In this document: positions 49,083 to 56,912 of the stretch, piece after piece
Layout: each line of letters starts with the position of its first letter
Position numbering within the stretch: the stretch's first letter is position 1
DNA from: Variovorax davisae
GTDB taxonomy: Bacteria; Pseudomonadota; Gammaproteobacteria; Burkholderiales; Burkholderiaceae_C
Length of the DNA: 64,000 bases
Direction: 5' to 3'
Assembly (NCBI RefSeq): GCF_030316845.1
Contig: NZ_JASZYS010000007.1
Span: 62,001 to 126,000, forward strand
The notes under the pieces: generated by a model
What the model saw: the letters and a program-made list of their open reading frames with translations, nothing else
Told to the model about the DNA's origin: nothing
The model's database searches: none
Position numbers and translations under genes: made by a program

Positions 49083-49778
49083 TTAGTTGAGAACCCAGTT
49101 GATCGGCACGTTGAACTCCATTGGTTCGACGACCCCATTGCGTTTGCCCGGCACGTAGCGCCAGCTCATTACGGCGTTGCGCGCCGCCTCGTCCAGACGT
49201 TCGTAGCCGCTCGACTGCCGGACGCTGGCCTGCTTGGGAAGCCCGTCGACCCCGATCAGCACCCGCACGATCGTCTTGCCCTGCTCGCCGAGGCGCTTGC
49301 TCATGGCGGGATAGACCGGCTTGGGGTTCTGCAGGTAGTCGGCGTTGCTGGACGGCAGCTGCACCGAGGGCGGCGCGGGTGGCGCCGGCGGCGGCGCCGG
49401 CGGTTCCGGCGGTGCGGGAGGGGCGATCGGGGCCGGCGGCGGCGGTGGTTCGATGCTGCCGGTCGGCGCATTCGGCGCCGGCGTGGGCTTGGGCTCGCGG
49501 ATCGCCTGCGGACGCGGCGGGGGCGGCGCCTTGGTGACCTGGGGCTTGGGGGCGGGCGGTGGCGGCGGCGGCGGGGGCAGTTCCTTCGGCTTCGGCGGCT
49601 CGATGAACTCGCTCAGGATCTCGACCGGGATCACCACCTCGGCGGCGCGGCGCAGCAAGCCGCTTTGCAGGGCCCAGAGCGCTGCGACGTGGAACAGCAC
49701 CACGCTGCCGGCGATGACGGCGTTGCGCGACAGGCCAAGGGCGGAGGGAGGCGGGGAAAAGCGGTCAGACACGATCAA
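49083..49778 (-). CDS. tonB: TonB energy-transducing protein
   Basis: The roughly 231-residue protein has an N-terminal membrane helix (NAVIAGSVVLFHVAALWALQSGLL), a long Pro-rich spacer (about residues 60-140, including a run of eight prolines) and a C-terminal TonB domain (NPKPVYPAMSKRLGEQGKTIVRVLIGVDGLPKQASVRQSSGYERLDEAARNAVMSWRYVPGK). No in-frame ATG exists near the start; TTG at 49778 or GTG at 49772 must be used, and neither has a good ribosome site. A hairpin at 49793-49811 lies just upstream. The polyproline runs make translation dependent on EF-P. Confidence 0.93.
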   Translation of the reverse strand: MIVSDRFSPPPSALGLSRNAVIAGSVVLFHVAALWALQSGLLRRAAEVVIPVEILSEFIEPPKPKELPPPPPPPPAPKPQVTKAPPPPRPQAIREPKPTPAPNAPTGSIEPPPPPAPIAPPAPPEPPAPPPAPPAPPSVQLPSSNADYLQNPKPVYPAMSKRLGEQGKTIVRVLIGVDGLPKQASVRQSSGYERLDEAARNAVMSWRYVPGKRNGVVEPMEFNVPINWVLN

Positions 49779-49839
49779 CCATTCGAATACGGGGGGCGCA
49801 AAGAGCGCCCCGGTGCAGCAGAACCGCTACGCTGAAGAG

Positions 49840-49914
49840 TTACTTGCGAAGAATCCACCAGACCGAGCTGGCGACCAGGATCAGGCTGCCGCAGAGAGCC
49901 GCGAAGAGTTCCAT
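49840..49914 (-). CDS. Candidate 24-residue membrane micro-protein between bfd and tonB
   Basis: A short frame encodes a peptide that starts [16 protein letters not shown] and ends SVWWILRK: a single membrane helix of about 18 hydrophobic residues with a negative N-end and positive C-end. It has a ribosome site AAGGAAAG about 6 bases before the ATG, and it overlaps the end of bfd by 34 bases. The reading frame uses a Trp-Trp pair near the interface, like many small membrane proteins. I do not recognise a family. Chance cannot be excluded, but start signal, size and topology are consistent with a real gene. Confidence 0.5.
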   Translation of the reverse strand: MELFAALCGSLILVASSVWWILRK

Positions 49915-50153
49915 GCGTTGCTTTCCTTGATGGAATTGGCAAGCTGGATCGCCTGGGGGCCGGTGTCGCGGTGAAGCGCGGCGACCGGGTGCGAGGCGCT
50001 GCACTGCGCGACCACGTCGCGCGCGCAACCTTCGCACTGGCCGCATTGGGTGGCCACGCCGAGTTCGAACTGCACTTCGTCGAACGTCATCCCGGCGCGT
50101 GCATGGCGCGCGATTTCACGGTCGGAAACTCGGCGGCAGACGCAGACGATCAT
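49881..50153 (-). CDS. bfd: Bacterioferritin-associated ferredoxin (BFD-like [2Fe-2S])
   Basis: The 90-residue protein has the BFD motif: Cys4 and Cys6 in [14 protein letters not shown], and Cys37 and Cys40 in [14 protein letters not shown]. Bfd delivers electrons to bacterioferritin to release stored iron. The usual protein is about 64 residues; here a C-terminal tail of some 35 residues ([16 protein letters not shown] onward) follows. It is the first gene of a bfd-micro-ORF-tonB-exbB-exbD run, and a 9-3-9 palindrome lies 50 bases upstream. Confidence 0.9.
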   Translation of the reverse strand: MIVCVCRRVSDREIARHARAGMTFDEVQFELGVATQCGQCEGCARDVVAQCSASHPVAALHRDTGPQAIQLANSIKESNAWNSSRLSAAA

Positions 50154-50202
50154 GGCGGTGAAGGCGGCTTTTAGCTGGCTGGTTTGAAGAAGACTCGATT
50201 AT

Positions 50203-50223
50203 AAATACGAATTCTTCGCATTT
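50203..50223. promoter_or_regulatory. Palindrome upstream of bfd
   Basis: AAATACGAA (50203-50211) and TTCGCATTT (50215-50223), separated by TTC, match at 8 of 9 pairs. The site lies in an A+T-rich stretch 50 bases before bfd, where an iron-regulated operator is expected. It does not fit the Fur consensus well, so the binding protein is uncertain. Confidence 0.4.
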
Positions 50224-50269
50224 GCAATAACTATCGCGGCCGCAGGGTCGGGAAATTTCAGGACCCGAC

Positions 50270-50950
50270 CTACACCTCGGACCACATCCGGAGCAGGTTG
50301 TGATATTGGCCGGTGAGCGCCACCGATTCCTCGCACTCGCCCAGCCGGCCGCGCAGCTTCTGGATCACTTGGTCGAGCTCGAACAGCATCGCGCGCTGGC
50401 GCTCGTCGCGCACCATGCTCTGCAGCCAGAAGAACGAACACACGCGGGCGCCCCGGGTCACGGGGTGGACCCGGTGCAGGCTGCTGGACGGGTAGAGGAT
50501 CAGGTCGCCGGCGGGCAGCTTGACCTCGTGCGTGCCGTAGGTGTCGACCACTTCCAGTTCGCCGCCCTCGTAGTCCTCGGGATCGCACAGGAAGAGGGTG
50601 CAGGACAGGTCGGTGCGCAACTGCTCGCCGGTGCCCGGCACGGCGCGCACCGAGCCGTCGACGTGCAAGCCGTAGTGCTCGCCGCCTTCGTAGCGATTGA
50701 ACAGCGGTGGCACGAAGCGCACCGGCAGGGCGGCGGCGAAGAACAGCGGGTTGCGCGACAGCGCCGCCAGGATCACCCGGCCCAGTTCGCGACCGACCGG
50801 CGACTGCTCCGGCAGCTGCCGGTTGCGCTTGACCTGCGCCCCCTGGTCGCCGACGGTCTCGCGGCCATCGACCCAGTCGGTGGCGTCCAGGGTGGCTCGA
50901 ATCTTGTGCACCTGTTCGGCGCTCAGCACATCGGGCACATGCAGCATCAT
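50270..50950 (-). CDS. piuC: PKHD-type Fe(II)/2-oxoglutarate hydroxylase PiuC
   Basis: The 226-residue protein starts [34 protein letters not shown] and has the iron-binding HxD...H set (His and Asp in HYGLHVDG, distal His in [20 protein letters not shown]) with a 2-oxoglutarate Arg. PiuC/YbiX genes pair with Fiu-type catecholate siderophore receptors, and one lies just upstream. Met codons at 50959, 50950 and 50947 compete; the AGGA ribosome site is best placed for 50950, which also matches the family start. Confidence 0.93.
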   Translation of the reverse strand: MMLHVPDVLSAEQVHKIRATLDATDWVDGRETVGDQGAQVKRNRQLPEQSPVGRELGRVILAALSRNPLFFAAALPVRFVPPLFNRYEGGEHYGLHVDGSVRAVPGTGEQLRTDLSCTLFLCDPEDYEGGELEVVDTYGTHEVKLPAGDLILYPSSSLHRVHPVTRGARVCSFFWLQSMVRDERQRAMLFELDQVIQKLRGRLGECEESVALTGQYHNLLRMWSEV

Positions 50951-50968
50951 CTTCAGCATTCCTCAATG

Positions 50969-50993
50969 AAAAAGCCCCGGCAGGGCCGGGGCT
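50969..50993 (-). terminator. Rho-independent terminator of the siderophore receptor gene
   Basis: AGCCCCGGC (50973-50981) and GCCGGGGCT (50985-50993) form a 9-bp stem with a 3-base loop. It is followed by five T residues on the minus strand. Confidence 0.88.
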
Positions 50994-51033
50994 CGAGTGT
51001 CGCACCGCGAAGATGCGGGCGGCTTGATCGACG

Positions 51034-53427
51034 TCAGAACGCGAAATTGGCGGTCAGGCGGGCCGAACGCGGAATGCCCGGCGTGTAGCGGTAGCCGCTC
51101 TTGTTGATCGCTGCCACGTAGTCCTTGTCGAACAGGTTGTAGACGTTCAGCTGGAGCTCGACGTTCTTGTTGACGCGATAGGACGCCATCGCATCGAACA
51201 CCCAGTAGGCGTCGGTGTAGGTCGGGGTGCCGATCGCGCCGTCGGTGCCGCGGTTGAGCTTGCCGTTGTAGCGTGCGCCGCCGCCCAGGGTCACGCCGAA
51301 CGGAAGCTGGTAGCTGGTCCACAGCGTGAAGGCGTTCTTGGGCGTGTAGGCCAACACGTCGCTGCCGTCGGCGGTCACGGCCGGTCCGCTCACGATCGAG
51401 GTGTCCATGGTCGTGAAGCCGGCGCTGACGCCCCAGTTGTCGGTGATCGCGCCGGCTGCGCCGAGCTCGATGCCCTGCACGCGCTTCTTGCCGGTCTGGT
51501 AGTACAGCAGCGTGGTCGGGTCCTGCACGACCTCGTTCTTGACCTCGGTGCGGTAGAGCGCGGCGGTCAGCGACAGGTGCTTGTTCAGCACGTCCCACTT
51601 GGTGCCGACCTCGTAGGTGCTGGCTTCCTGCGGCTCGAAGTCGATGCGCGAGGCGCTGCTGCCCGTGCCGCCGGCCGCCAGGGCGAAGTTGGCGCCGCCT
51701 GGGGGCTGGGCGGAGGTGCCGTAGGCGGCGTAGATGCTGCCGTTCTCGGCCGGCTTGTAGACCACGCCGATCTTGCCGCTCCACAGGTCGCCCGAGGTCG
51801 ACAGGTCGGTCGGCGTGATCGTGCGCGCCGGCAAGGTCAGCGCGGTCGCGCTGTAGTCGGTCGTGTAGTGGTCATAGCGCAGGCCGCCGGTGATCTGCCA
51901 CTGCTCGTTGATCTTCATCGTGTCGAAGGCGTACAGGCTGGCCGTGTCGGTCTTGCCGAACGAGCCCGTGCCGTTCGAGATGCGGTTGTAGCCGGTGACG
52001 TTCGGATCCGGGTTGTAGAGGTTGGCGACCGGCCAGGAGCCCGCCGGCGCGAAGGTCGTGTTGATCGATGCGAAACCCGGGGCGTAGAAGTTGCCGGCCG
52101 TCTGCTCTTCGCGCGACAGTTCCAGGCCGAAGTTCGCCGTGTGGCTGAAGCTGCCGGTCTTGAACTTCGACGACAGGCTGGTCTGGTTCAGGAAGATCGT
52201 GTTTTCCTGGTCCCGGTTGGTCGGCCCGTTGCGCGTGACGGTCCAGGTGAGCGGATTGCTCGCGACCGGCGTGTTGATGAAGCCCGCGGTCAGCGCGGGG
52301 ACCGTGCCGCGGTAGGTGTTGGTGGTGCCGACGCGGGTCGCCGTGAGGCCGCCGAGCATGAACGAGGTCAGCATGTAGTCCTGCTCGGTCTTGCCGTAGC
52401 GCGTGACGTTGCGGATCGTCATGTCGGGCGTGATGTCGTGTTCGACCCGGGCGGTGAACATGTCGGCCGTGACGTCGTTGAAGTCGGACGTGGTGCCGTA
52501 GAAGTTCTTCGAATCGACGCGCTGCGCGTAGTTCAGGAAGGTGCGGCGCAGGATCGGCGAGTTGATCAGCAGCGCGTCCGGCGTGCTGTAGCCGGGCAGG
52601 CCGATGGTCGGCACGCCGCCGTCTGGCACGTTGTCCTGCTTCACGTGGAGGTAGTCGAGGTACACGCGCGTCGGCGTGTTGAGGCCGAAGGCGATCGAGG
52701 GCGCGATACCCCAGCGCTTGTTCTTGACCTCGTCGCGGCCGGCCACGCCGCCGTCTTCGGCGACGGCGTTCAGGCGGAAGGCGGTGGCCGAGCCGTCGGC
52801 GCCGCTGATGACGCGGTTCCAGTCGAGGGTGCCGCGGCCGAAGTCCGCGCTGCCGTAGGTGAGGGAGCCGGAGAAGCTGTTTTCGAGCTTGGGCTTCTTG
52901 GTGATCAGGTTGATGTAGCCGGTCGGCGAGGTGCGGCCCACGTCGGTGCCCGACGGACCCTTGACCACTTCGACCTGTTCGATGTTGAACATGTCGCGCG
53001 AGATCGCGCCGAGGTCGCGCACGCCGTCGACGAAGATGCTGCCCGAGGCATCGAAGCCGCGCATGAAGATCGAGTCGCCGGTGTTGGTGCTGCCGTTCTC
53101 GCCCAGGAAGAACGCGCCCGCGCCTGGCGTGTTGCGCAGCGCCTCGGTCAGGGTGGTGGCGCCTTGCTCGCGCATCAGCGCTTCAGGGATGACCTGGATG
53201 ACCTGCGGGGTGTCGACCAGCGGTGCCGTGAACTTGGGGTTGGCCGAGTTCTCGACCCGGAAGTCGTCCGCCGTGCTGTCCTCGACGCGCACTTCCTTCA
53301 GCGTGTTGGTGGAAGTCTGCGCAATGGCAGGCACTGCCAGCGCGATCAGCGTGGCGGCGGCAGCGGCACTGCCGAAGGGAGGGAGCGCGCGCGCGACGGC
53401 ATGCTTGCGGCTCTTGATGTAGGCCAT
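51034..53427 (-). CDS. fiu: TonB-dependent catecholate siderophore receptor (Fiu type)
   Basis: The 797-residue outer-membrane protein has a signal peptide (cleavage near AIAQ, residue 36), a plug domain (DTPQVIQVIPEALMREQGATTLTEALRNTPGAGAFFLGENGSTNTGDSIFMRGFDASGSIFVDGVRD, then VEVVKGPSGTDVGR) and a 22-strand barrel ending in Phe (LTANFAF). The plug text is close to Fiu/PiuA receptors for iron-bound catechols. piuC follows, the usual partner. A Fur-like site lies at 53541-53559 upstream. Confidence 0.9.
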   Translation of the reverse strand: MAYIKSRKHAVARALPPFGSAAAAATLIALAVPAIAQTSTNTLKEVRVEDSTADDFRVENSANPKFTAPLVDTPQVIQVIPEALMREQGATTLTEALRNTPGAGAFFLGENGSTNTGDSIFMRGFDASGSIFVDGVRDLGAISRDMFNIEQVEVVKGPSGTDVGRTSPTGYINLITKKPKLENSFSGSLTYGSADFGRGTLDWNRVISGADGSATAFRLNAVAEDGGVAGRDEVKNKRWGIAPSIAFGLNTPTRVYLDYLHVKQDNVPDGGVPTIGLPGYSTPDALLINSPILRRTFLNYAQRVDSKNFYGTTSDFNDVTADMFTARVEHDITPDMTIRNVTRYGKTEQDYMLTSFMLGGLTATRVGTTNTYRGTVPALTAGFINTPVASNPLTWTVTRNGPTNRDQENTIFLNQTSLSSKFKTGSFSHTANFGLELSREEQTAGNFYAPGFASINTTFAPAGSWPVANLYNPDPNVTGYNRISNGTGSFGKTDTASLYAFDTMKINEQWQITGGLRYDHYTTDYSATALTLPARTITPTDLSTSGDLWSGKIGVVYKPAENGSIYAAYGTSAQPPGGANFALAAGGTGSSASRIDFEPQEASTYEVGTKWDVLNKHLSLTAALYRTEVKNEVVQDPTTLLYYQTGKKRVQGIELGAAGAITDNWGVSAGFTTMDTSIVSGPAVTADGSDVLAYTPKNAFTLWTSYQLPFGVTLGGGARYNGKLNRGTDGAIGTPTYTDAYWVFDAMASYRVNKNVELQLNVYNLFDKDYVAAINKSGYRYTPGIPRSARLTANFAF

Positions 53428-53540
53428 GAGATTCTCCGAGAGGAATGAAAACCGGGAACTCGACTGGCGGGTCCCGCGCGGCCTCTGCGACGGGGCGGCG
53501 GGATTGGCTGGGTGAGTTGATTCGCGGAAGCGCGAAGTGA

Positions 53541-53559
53541 CGAAATGATAATGAATCTC
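53541..53559 (-). promoter_or_regulatory. Fur-like box upstream of the siderophore receptor
   Basis: The A+T-rich stretch with AATGATAATGAATCTC matches about 13 of 19 Fur consensus positions, with the AATGATAAT core intact. It lies 115 bases before the receptor start. Confidence 0.7.
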
Positions 53560-53620
53560 AATACGACTGTTAACAGAGCGTTCATATTGAGAGAAATTTC
53601 GGAGGTGCCCGGGGCCCTTT

Positions 53621-53638
53621 CGTTGCTTGTGAGCAACG
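53621..53638 (-). other. Hairpin after the flavoreductase gene
   Basis: CGTTGCT (53621-53627) and AGCAACG (53632-53638) form a 7-bp stem with loop TGTG, 9 bases after the flavoreductase stop. No U-tract follows, so it may protect the mRNA end rather than terminate. Confidence 0.4.
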
Positions 53639-53646
53639 ATGCGATG

Positions 53647-55023
53647 TCAGTAAATGTCGCGCCGGTAGCGGCCGGCGGCCGTGAGATCGCGCAGGGGCGC
53701 GTCGCCGGCGATCTGGCGCAGCGCGGCATCGACGCCCGAGGCCATGCCTTGGAGGCTGCCGCAGACATAGATCGCGGCACCGCGTGCGATCCAGGCGCGC
53801 ACCTCCTCATGTCGCTGGAGCAGCCGGTGCTGCACATAGAGCCGTTCGGCCTGGTCGCGCGAGAACACCATGTCGAGCCGTTGCAGCACGCCGGCTTGCT
53901 GCCAGGCCTCGATCTCCGCGCGGCAAAGGAAATCGTGCTGCGCGTTGCGCTCGCCGAAGACCAGCCAGTTGTCGTGCCGGCCCTGCGCTGCGCGGGCGCG
54001 CAGGTGGCCGCGCAGGCCGGCCAGCCCGGTGCCGTTGCCGATCAGCAGCAGCGGGCGCTGGAGGTTCTCGCCCAGCCGGAAATTGCGGTGCGCACGCAGC
54101 TGCAGCTGGACCGTGTCGCCCAGGCGAAGCGTCGAGGTCAGCAGGCCGGAGGCGGCACCGAGCCGGCCGTCGGGGTGCTGCTCCTGGCGCACCAGCAGCT
54201 CGAGCGCCCCGTCGGCGGGGATCGAGGCGATCGAATAGTCGCGCGGCCGCCCGGGATCGCTGGCGAGGACAAGGCGCGCGATGTCGCCGGATTCCCAGCC
54301 GGCGGCTGGTGCGGCCATCGGGGCGAAGGCCAGGCGGTACACCGGTGCGCCCGCACTGCCGTCGTTGAGGTGCGTGCGCGACGCCAATCGCAAAGGCACG
54401 GCGACCGGCTCCGGCGCTTCCGAGGCGCCCGCCGCTTCGCCGGCCGGCGCGCCGCCGCCGCACTGCGCCTGCCAGGCGGCCAGGGTGGCGGGCTCGGCGT
54501 TGTCGACCTCGATGCGCTCGAAGCTGCGGGTCGCGCCGGCCGCGTGCAGCCATTCGTCGAGCAGGCGGCCGAAGCGGCAGAAGTTGGCGTACTGGCGGTC
54601 GCCCAGCGCGAGCACCGCGTAGCGCAGCGAAGACAGCTCGGCCTTCGCGCCCATCACGTGCTCGGCGAACACGCTGGCGCCGTCGGGTGCATCGCCTTCG
54701 CCATAGGTGCTGGCGATGAAGAGTGCTTTCGGCGCCTGGCGCAGCAGGTCGACATCGACCTCGTTGAGCGGCATCACGCGGGCCGGTGTCCCGGCCGCAT
54801 GCAGCCAGCCGCCGGTCTGCCATGCCAGGGCCTCGGCCTGGCCGGTCTGGCTGGCATAGAGCACCAGGGTGGCGGCGCCGGCCCCGCCGCCGGCCAGGGC
54901 ACTGGCCCTGCGCTGGCTGGCGTCGCGTTGCCGGCGCTGCCGCCAGTAGATGGCGGCGCACAGCGCGGCATAGGCGAGCACGGTGAAGCAGGCGGCCAGC
55001 GCCCGCAGGGTCGGCTCGGTCAT
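53647..55023 (-). CDS. Membrane-anchored CysJ-like NAD(P)H flavoreductase (flavodoxin + FAD/NAD domains)
   Basis: The 458-residue protein has one N-terminal membrane helix (RALAACFTVLAYAALCAAIYW), a flavodoxin-like FMN domain (about 52-190; LVLYASQTGQAEALAWQTGGWL, FIASTYGEGDAPDGASVF, VLALGDRQYANFC), an FAD-binding domain (RDYSIASIPADGALELLVRQ) and an NAD(P) domain (LLLIGNGTGLAGLRGHLRAR, IYVCGSLQGMASGVDAAL). This is the layout of sulfite reductase flavoprotein CysJ but anchored in the membrane. It would take electrons from NAD(P)H to a membrane partner, likely the PepSY protein encoded at 57457. It follows apbE, with the apbE stop overlapping its start. Confidence 0.9.
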   Translation of the reverse strand: MTEPTLRALAACFTVLAYAALCAAIYWRQRRQRDASQRRASALAGGGAGAATLVLYASQTGQAEALAWQTGGWLHAAGTPARVMPLNEVDVDLLRQAPKALFIASTYGEGDAPDGASVFAEHVMGAKAELSSLRYAVLALGDRQYANFCRFGRLLDEWLHAAGATRSFERIEVDNAEPATLAAWQAQCGGGAPAGEAAGASEAPEPVAVPLRLASRTHLNDGSAGAPVYRLAFAPMAAPAAGWESGDIARLVLASDPGRPRDYSIASIPADGALELLVRQEQHPDGRLGAASGLLTSTLRLGDTVQLQLRAHRNFRLGENLQRPLLLIGNGTGLAGLRGHLRARAAQGRHDNWLVFGERNAQHDFLCRAEIEAWQQAGVLQRLDMVFSRDQAERLYVQHRLLQRHEEVRAWIARGAAIYVCGSLQGMASGVDAALRQIAGDAPLRDLTAAGRYRRDIY

Positions 55024-56078
55024 GCGGCGTCGACGGTCGGGGTGAGCGAGGCAGCCGGCCAGGCGGGGCTGGAGAAGGCGCGCGGGCCGGCGTCGGCGCG
55101 GCACACGAACAGCGCCGCCACGCCGTGCCTGCGGGCAAAGGCCAGGCCGTCGTCGGGGCCCAGCACGGTCAGCACGGTGGCCAGCGCGTCGGCCTCCATG
55201 CAGGCGGGATGCAGCACCGTGACCGAGGCCAGCGCATGCTGGACCGGCTCGCCGGTGCGCGGATCGAGGGTGTGCGACCAGCGTCGTCCCTGGTGTTCGC
55301 GGACATGCCAGCGGTCCCCCGAGGTCGCGATCGCCATGCCGTCGAGCGGCACCCGGTGCGTGTGGCCGGGCAGCGCCTCGACCAGGACCTGCCACGGATC
55401 GCCGCCGGGACGACGACCGGCCGCGCGCAGTTCGCCGCCGACTTCGATCAGGAAATCGGCGAGCCCGAGTGCCTGCAGCGCGGCCGCGACCTGGTCGACC
55501 GCAAAGCCCTTGGCGACGCCCGACAGGTCGAGCGCCGCGCCGCCCGGCTGGATGGCGGTGCGGGTGTCGGGGTCCAGCGCCAGGCGCTGCCAGCGCACCC
55601 GTTCAAGCGCTTGCACGATCGCAGCGGGCGAGGGCGGCGCGTCGTGCGATGTGTCGGCGTCGGCACCGAAGCCCCAGAGCGCGACCAGCGGGCCGATGCT
55701 CGGATCGATCGCCCCGTCGCTGGCGGCGGCCCATTGGAGGGCGCAGGCCAGCACCTTGGCGAATTCGGGTTCGAGCACGTGCCGGCTGCCGGCTGCGGCA
55801 TGGTTGAAGCGGCGGATGTCCGAGTCGGCTTCCCATGTGCTCATCTGCGCGACCACGCGATCGAGCGCGGCCTGGGCGGCGGCGCGCACCTCTTCGAGCG
55901 CGACCATGCGCGGGTTGTCGAGGCGCAGCGACCAGGTCGTGCCCATGGTGCGGCCGGCCAGCGCCTGCAGGCGGGCCGGGTCGGCACGGCGCGGCCGGGG
56001 CGCGTTGGCGTAGCCGCCCGCGGCCCAGGTCGCGAAGGACGCCGGCGCGGGCGCCGGAACTTTCGCGGTCGAACTCAG
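55020..56078 (-). CDS. apbE: FAD:protein FMN transferase ApbE (probable CTG start)
   Basis: The flavin transferase has the ApbE motifs RTMGTTWSLRLDN, SGVAKGFAVDQVAAAL, IEVGGELRAAGRR, IATSGDRWHVREHQ, HTLDPRTGEPV and EADALATVLTVLG. It transfers FMN from FAD to a Thr of a target protein. The first in-frame ATG (55946) would start inside the conserved TMGT strand. The best start is CTG at 56078, overlapping the DUF4198 stop (CTGA) with GGAAG seven bases upstream, giving 352 residues and the N-terminus SSTAKVPAPAPASF. No ATG, GTG or TTG fits in between. The likely target is the DUF2271 protein encoded at 56913. Confidence 0.85.
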   Translation of the reverse strand: MSSTAKVPAPAPASFATWAAGGYANAPRPRRADPARLQALAGRTMGTTWSLRLDNPRMVALEEVRAAAQAALDRVVAQMSTWEADSDIRRFNHAAAGSRHVLEPEFAKVLACALQWAAASDGAIDPSIGPLVALWGFGADADTSHDAPPSPAAIVQALERVRWQRLALDPDTRTAIQPGGAALDLSGVAKGFAVDQVAAALQALGLADFLIEVGGELRAAGRRPGGDPWQVLVEALPGHTHRVPLDGMAIATSGDRWHVREHQGRRWSHTLDPRTGEPVQHALASVTVLHPACMEADALATVLTVLGPDDGLAFARRHGVAALFVCRADAGPRAFSSPAWPAASLTPTVDAA

Positions 56079-56878
56079 GGCATCACTTCCAGCGTCGCGG
56101 CGTAGCTCAGGCGCCGTTCCTTGGCCTGCGGCAGCGAGGTCTTCTTGTCGGTGGTGCTGACATCGAGCCAGTACATGCCGGCTTCCGGCCAGGTCACGCT
56201 GAACTGGCCCTTGGCATCGGTCTTGACCTTCAGTTCGTCGAGCTTGTCGCGATAGCGCGTGTTGCCGAGCGTGACCGTGACCTCGAGGTCCTTGGCCGGC
56301 TGGCCGTCGAGCTGCAGCGTGAAGCCGGTCTTCTCGCCCTTCACCAGGTCGGTCGGGTTGGCCGTGACCAGTTCGAGGCCCTTGCCGCTCGGACGCAGCG
56401 CGCTGGGCTTGCCGACGGTGACGAAGGTCTCGTTGCGGCCCGCCGACTGCGTGACTTCGACCTCGGTCGCGTCGGCCGGGATCTGGCCGGCGATGTTCTC
56501 GGGCGTGCCGCGGGCGCGCTTGGTCTGGCCGGTCGCCTTGTCCTTCCAGCGTGCAAAGACGCCTTCGTTGATCAGGGCCAGGCGGTAGGTGCCGGGCTGC
56601 GTGAGGTTCAGGTCGAAGCCGGCGCGCAGCTTGCCCTTGAACATGTTCTCGGGCTTGAGCGCGCTGCCGTCGGGCGCGGTGACCGTCAGGCTGTCGAGGT
56701 TCAGCGGGTTGTGGTTGAAGAAGAACAGGTCGTTCGACACCGCGGCGTCGACCGTGATCCAGTCGGCCTTCGACAGCACGGTGCTCGACGGCATCAGCCA
56801 CGCGTTGTGGGCCTGGACGGCCGCGGTGCCGGCGCAGAGGGCGATGCCGAGGGCGAGGGTGCGCAAGGAGAGCTTCAT
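56075..56878 (-). CDS. DUF4198 periplasmic protein
   Basis: The 267-residue protein has a signal peptide (LRTLALGIALCAGTAAVQA, cleavage near residue 23) after which the mature form would start HNAWLMPSS, the AHxxWL-type start of DUF4198 (COG5266). Beta-rich Ig-like segments follow: DWITVDAAVSNDLFFFNHNPL, KGKLRAGFDLNLTQPGTYRLAL, GKGLELVTANPTDLVKGE and a C-terminal GQFSVTWPEAGMYWLDVS. Relatives occur beside metal-uptake genes. The exposed N-terminal His suggests metal binding, but that is not shown. It is the third gene of the redox operon. Confidence 0.85.
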   Translation of the reverse strand: MKLSLRTLALGIALCAGTAAVQAHNAWLMPSSTVLSKADWITVDAAVSNDLFFFNHNPLNLDSLTVTAPDGSALKPENMFKGKLRAGFDLNLTQPGTYRLALINEGVFARWKDKATGQTKRARGTPENIAGQIPADATEVEVTQSAGRNETFVTVGKPSALRPSGKGLELVTANPTDLVKGEKTGFTLQLDGQPAKDLEVTVTLGNTRYRDKLDELKVKTDAKGQFSVTWPEAGMYWLDVSTTDKKTSLPQAKERRLSYAATLEVMP

Positions 56879-56912
56879 GATGGGTTCCCGGGAAGTTGGT
56901 GACGAAGTGGGA

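Noticed and set aside
49345..49620. GC-rich repeat tract (GGCGGC-type) suggesting a tandem repeat element or Gly-rich protein
   Set aside because: It is the Pro-rich spacer of tonB read on the other strand.
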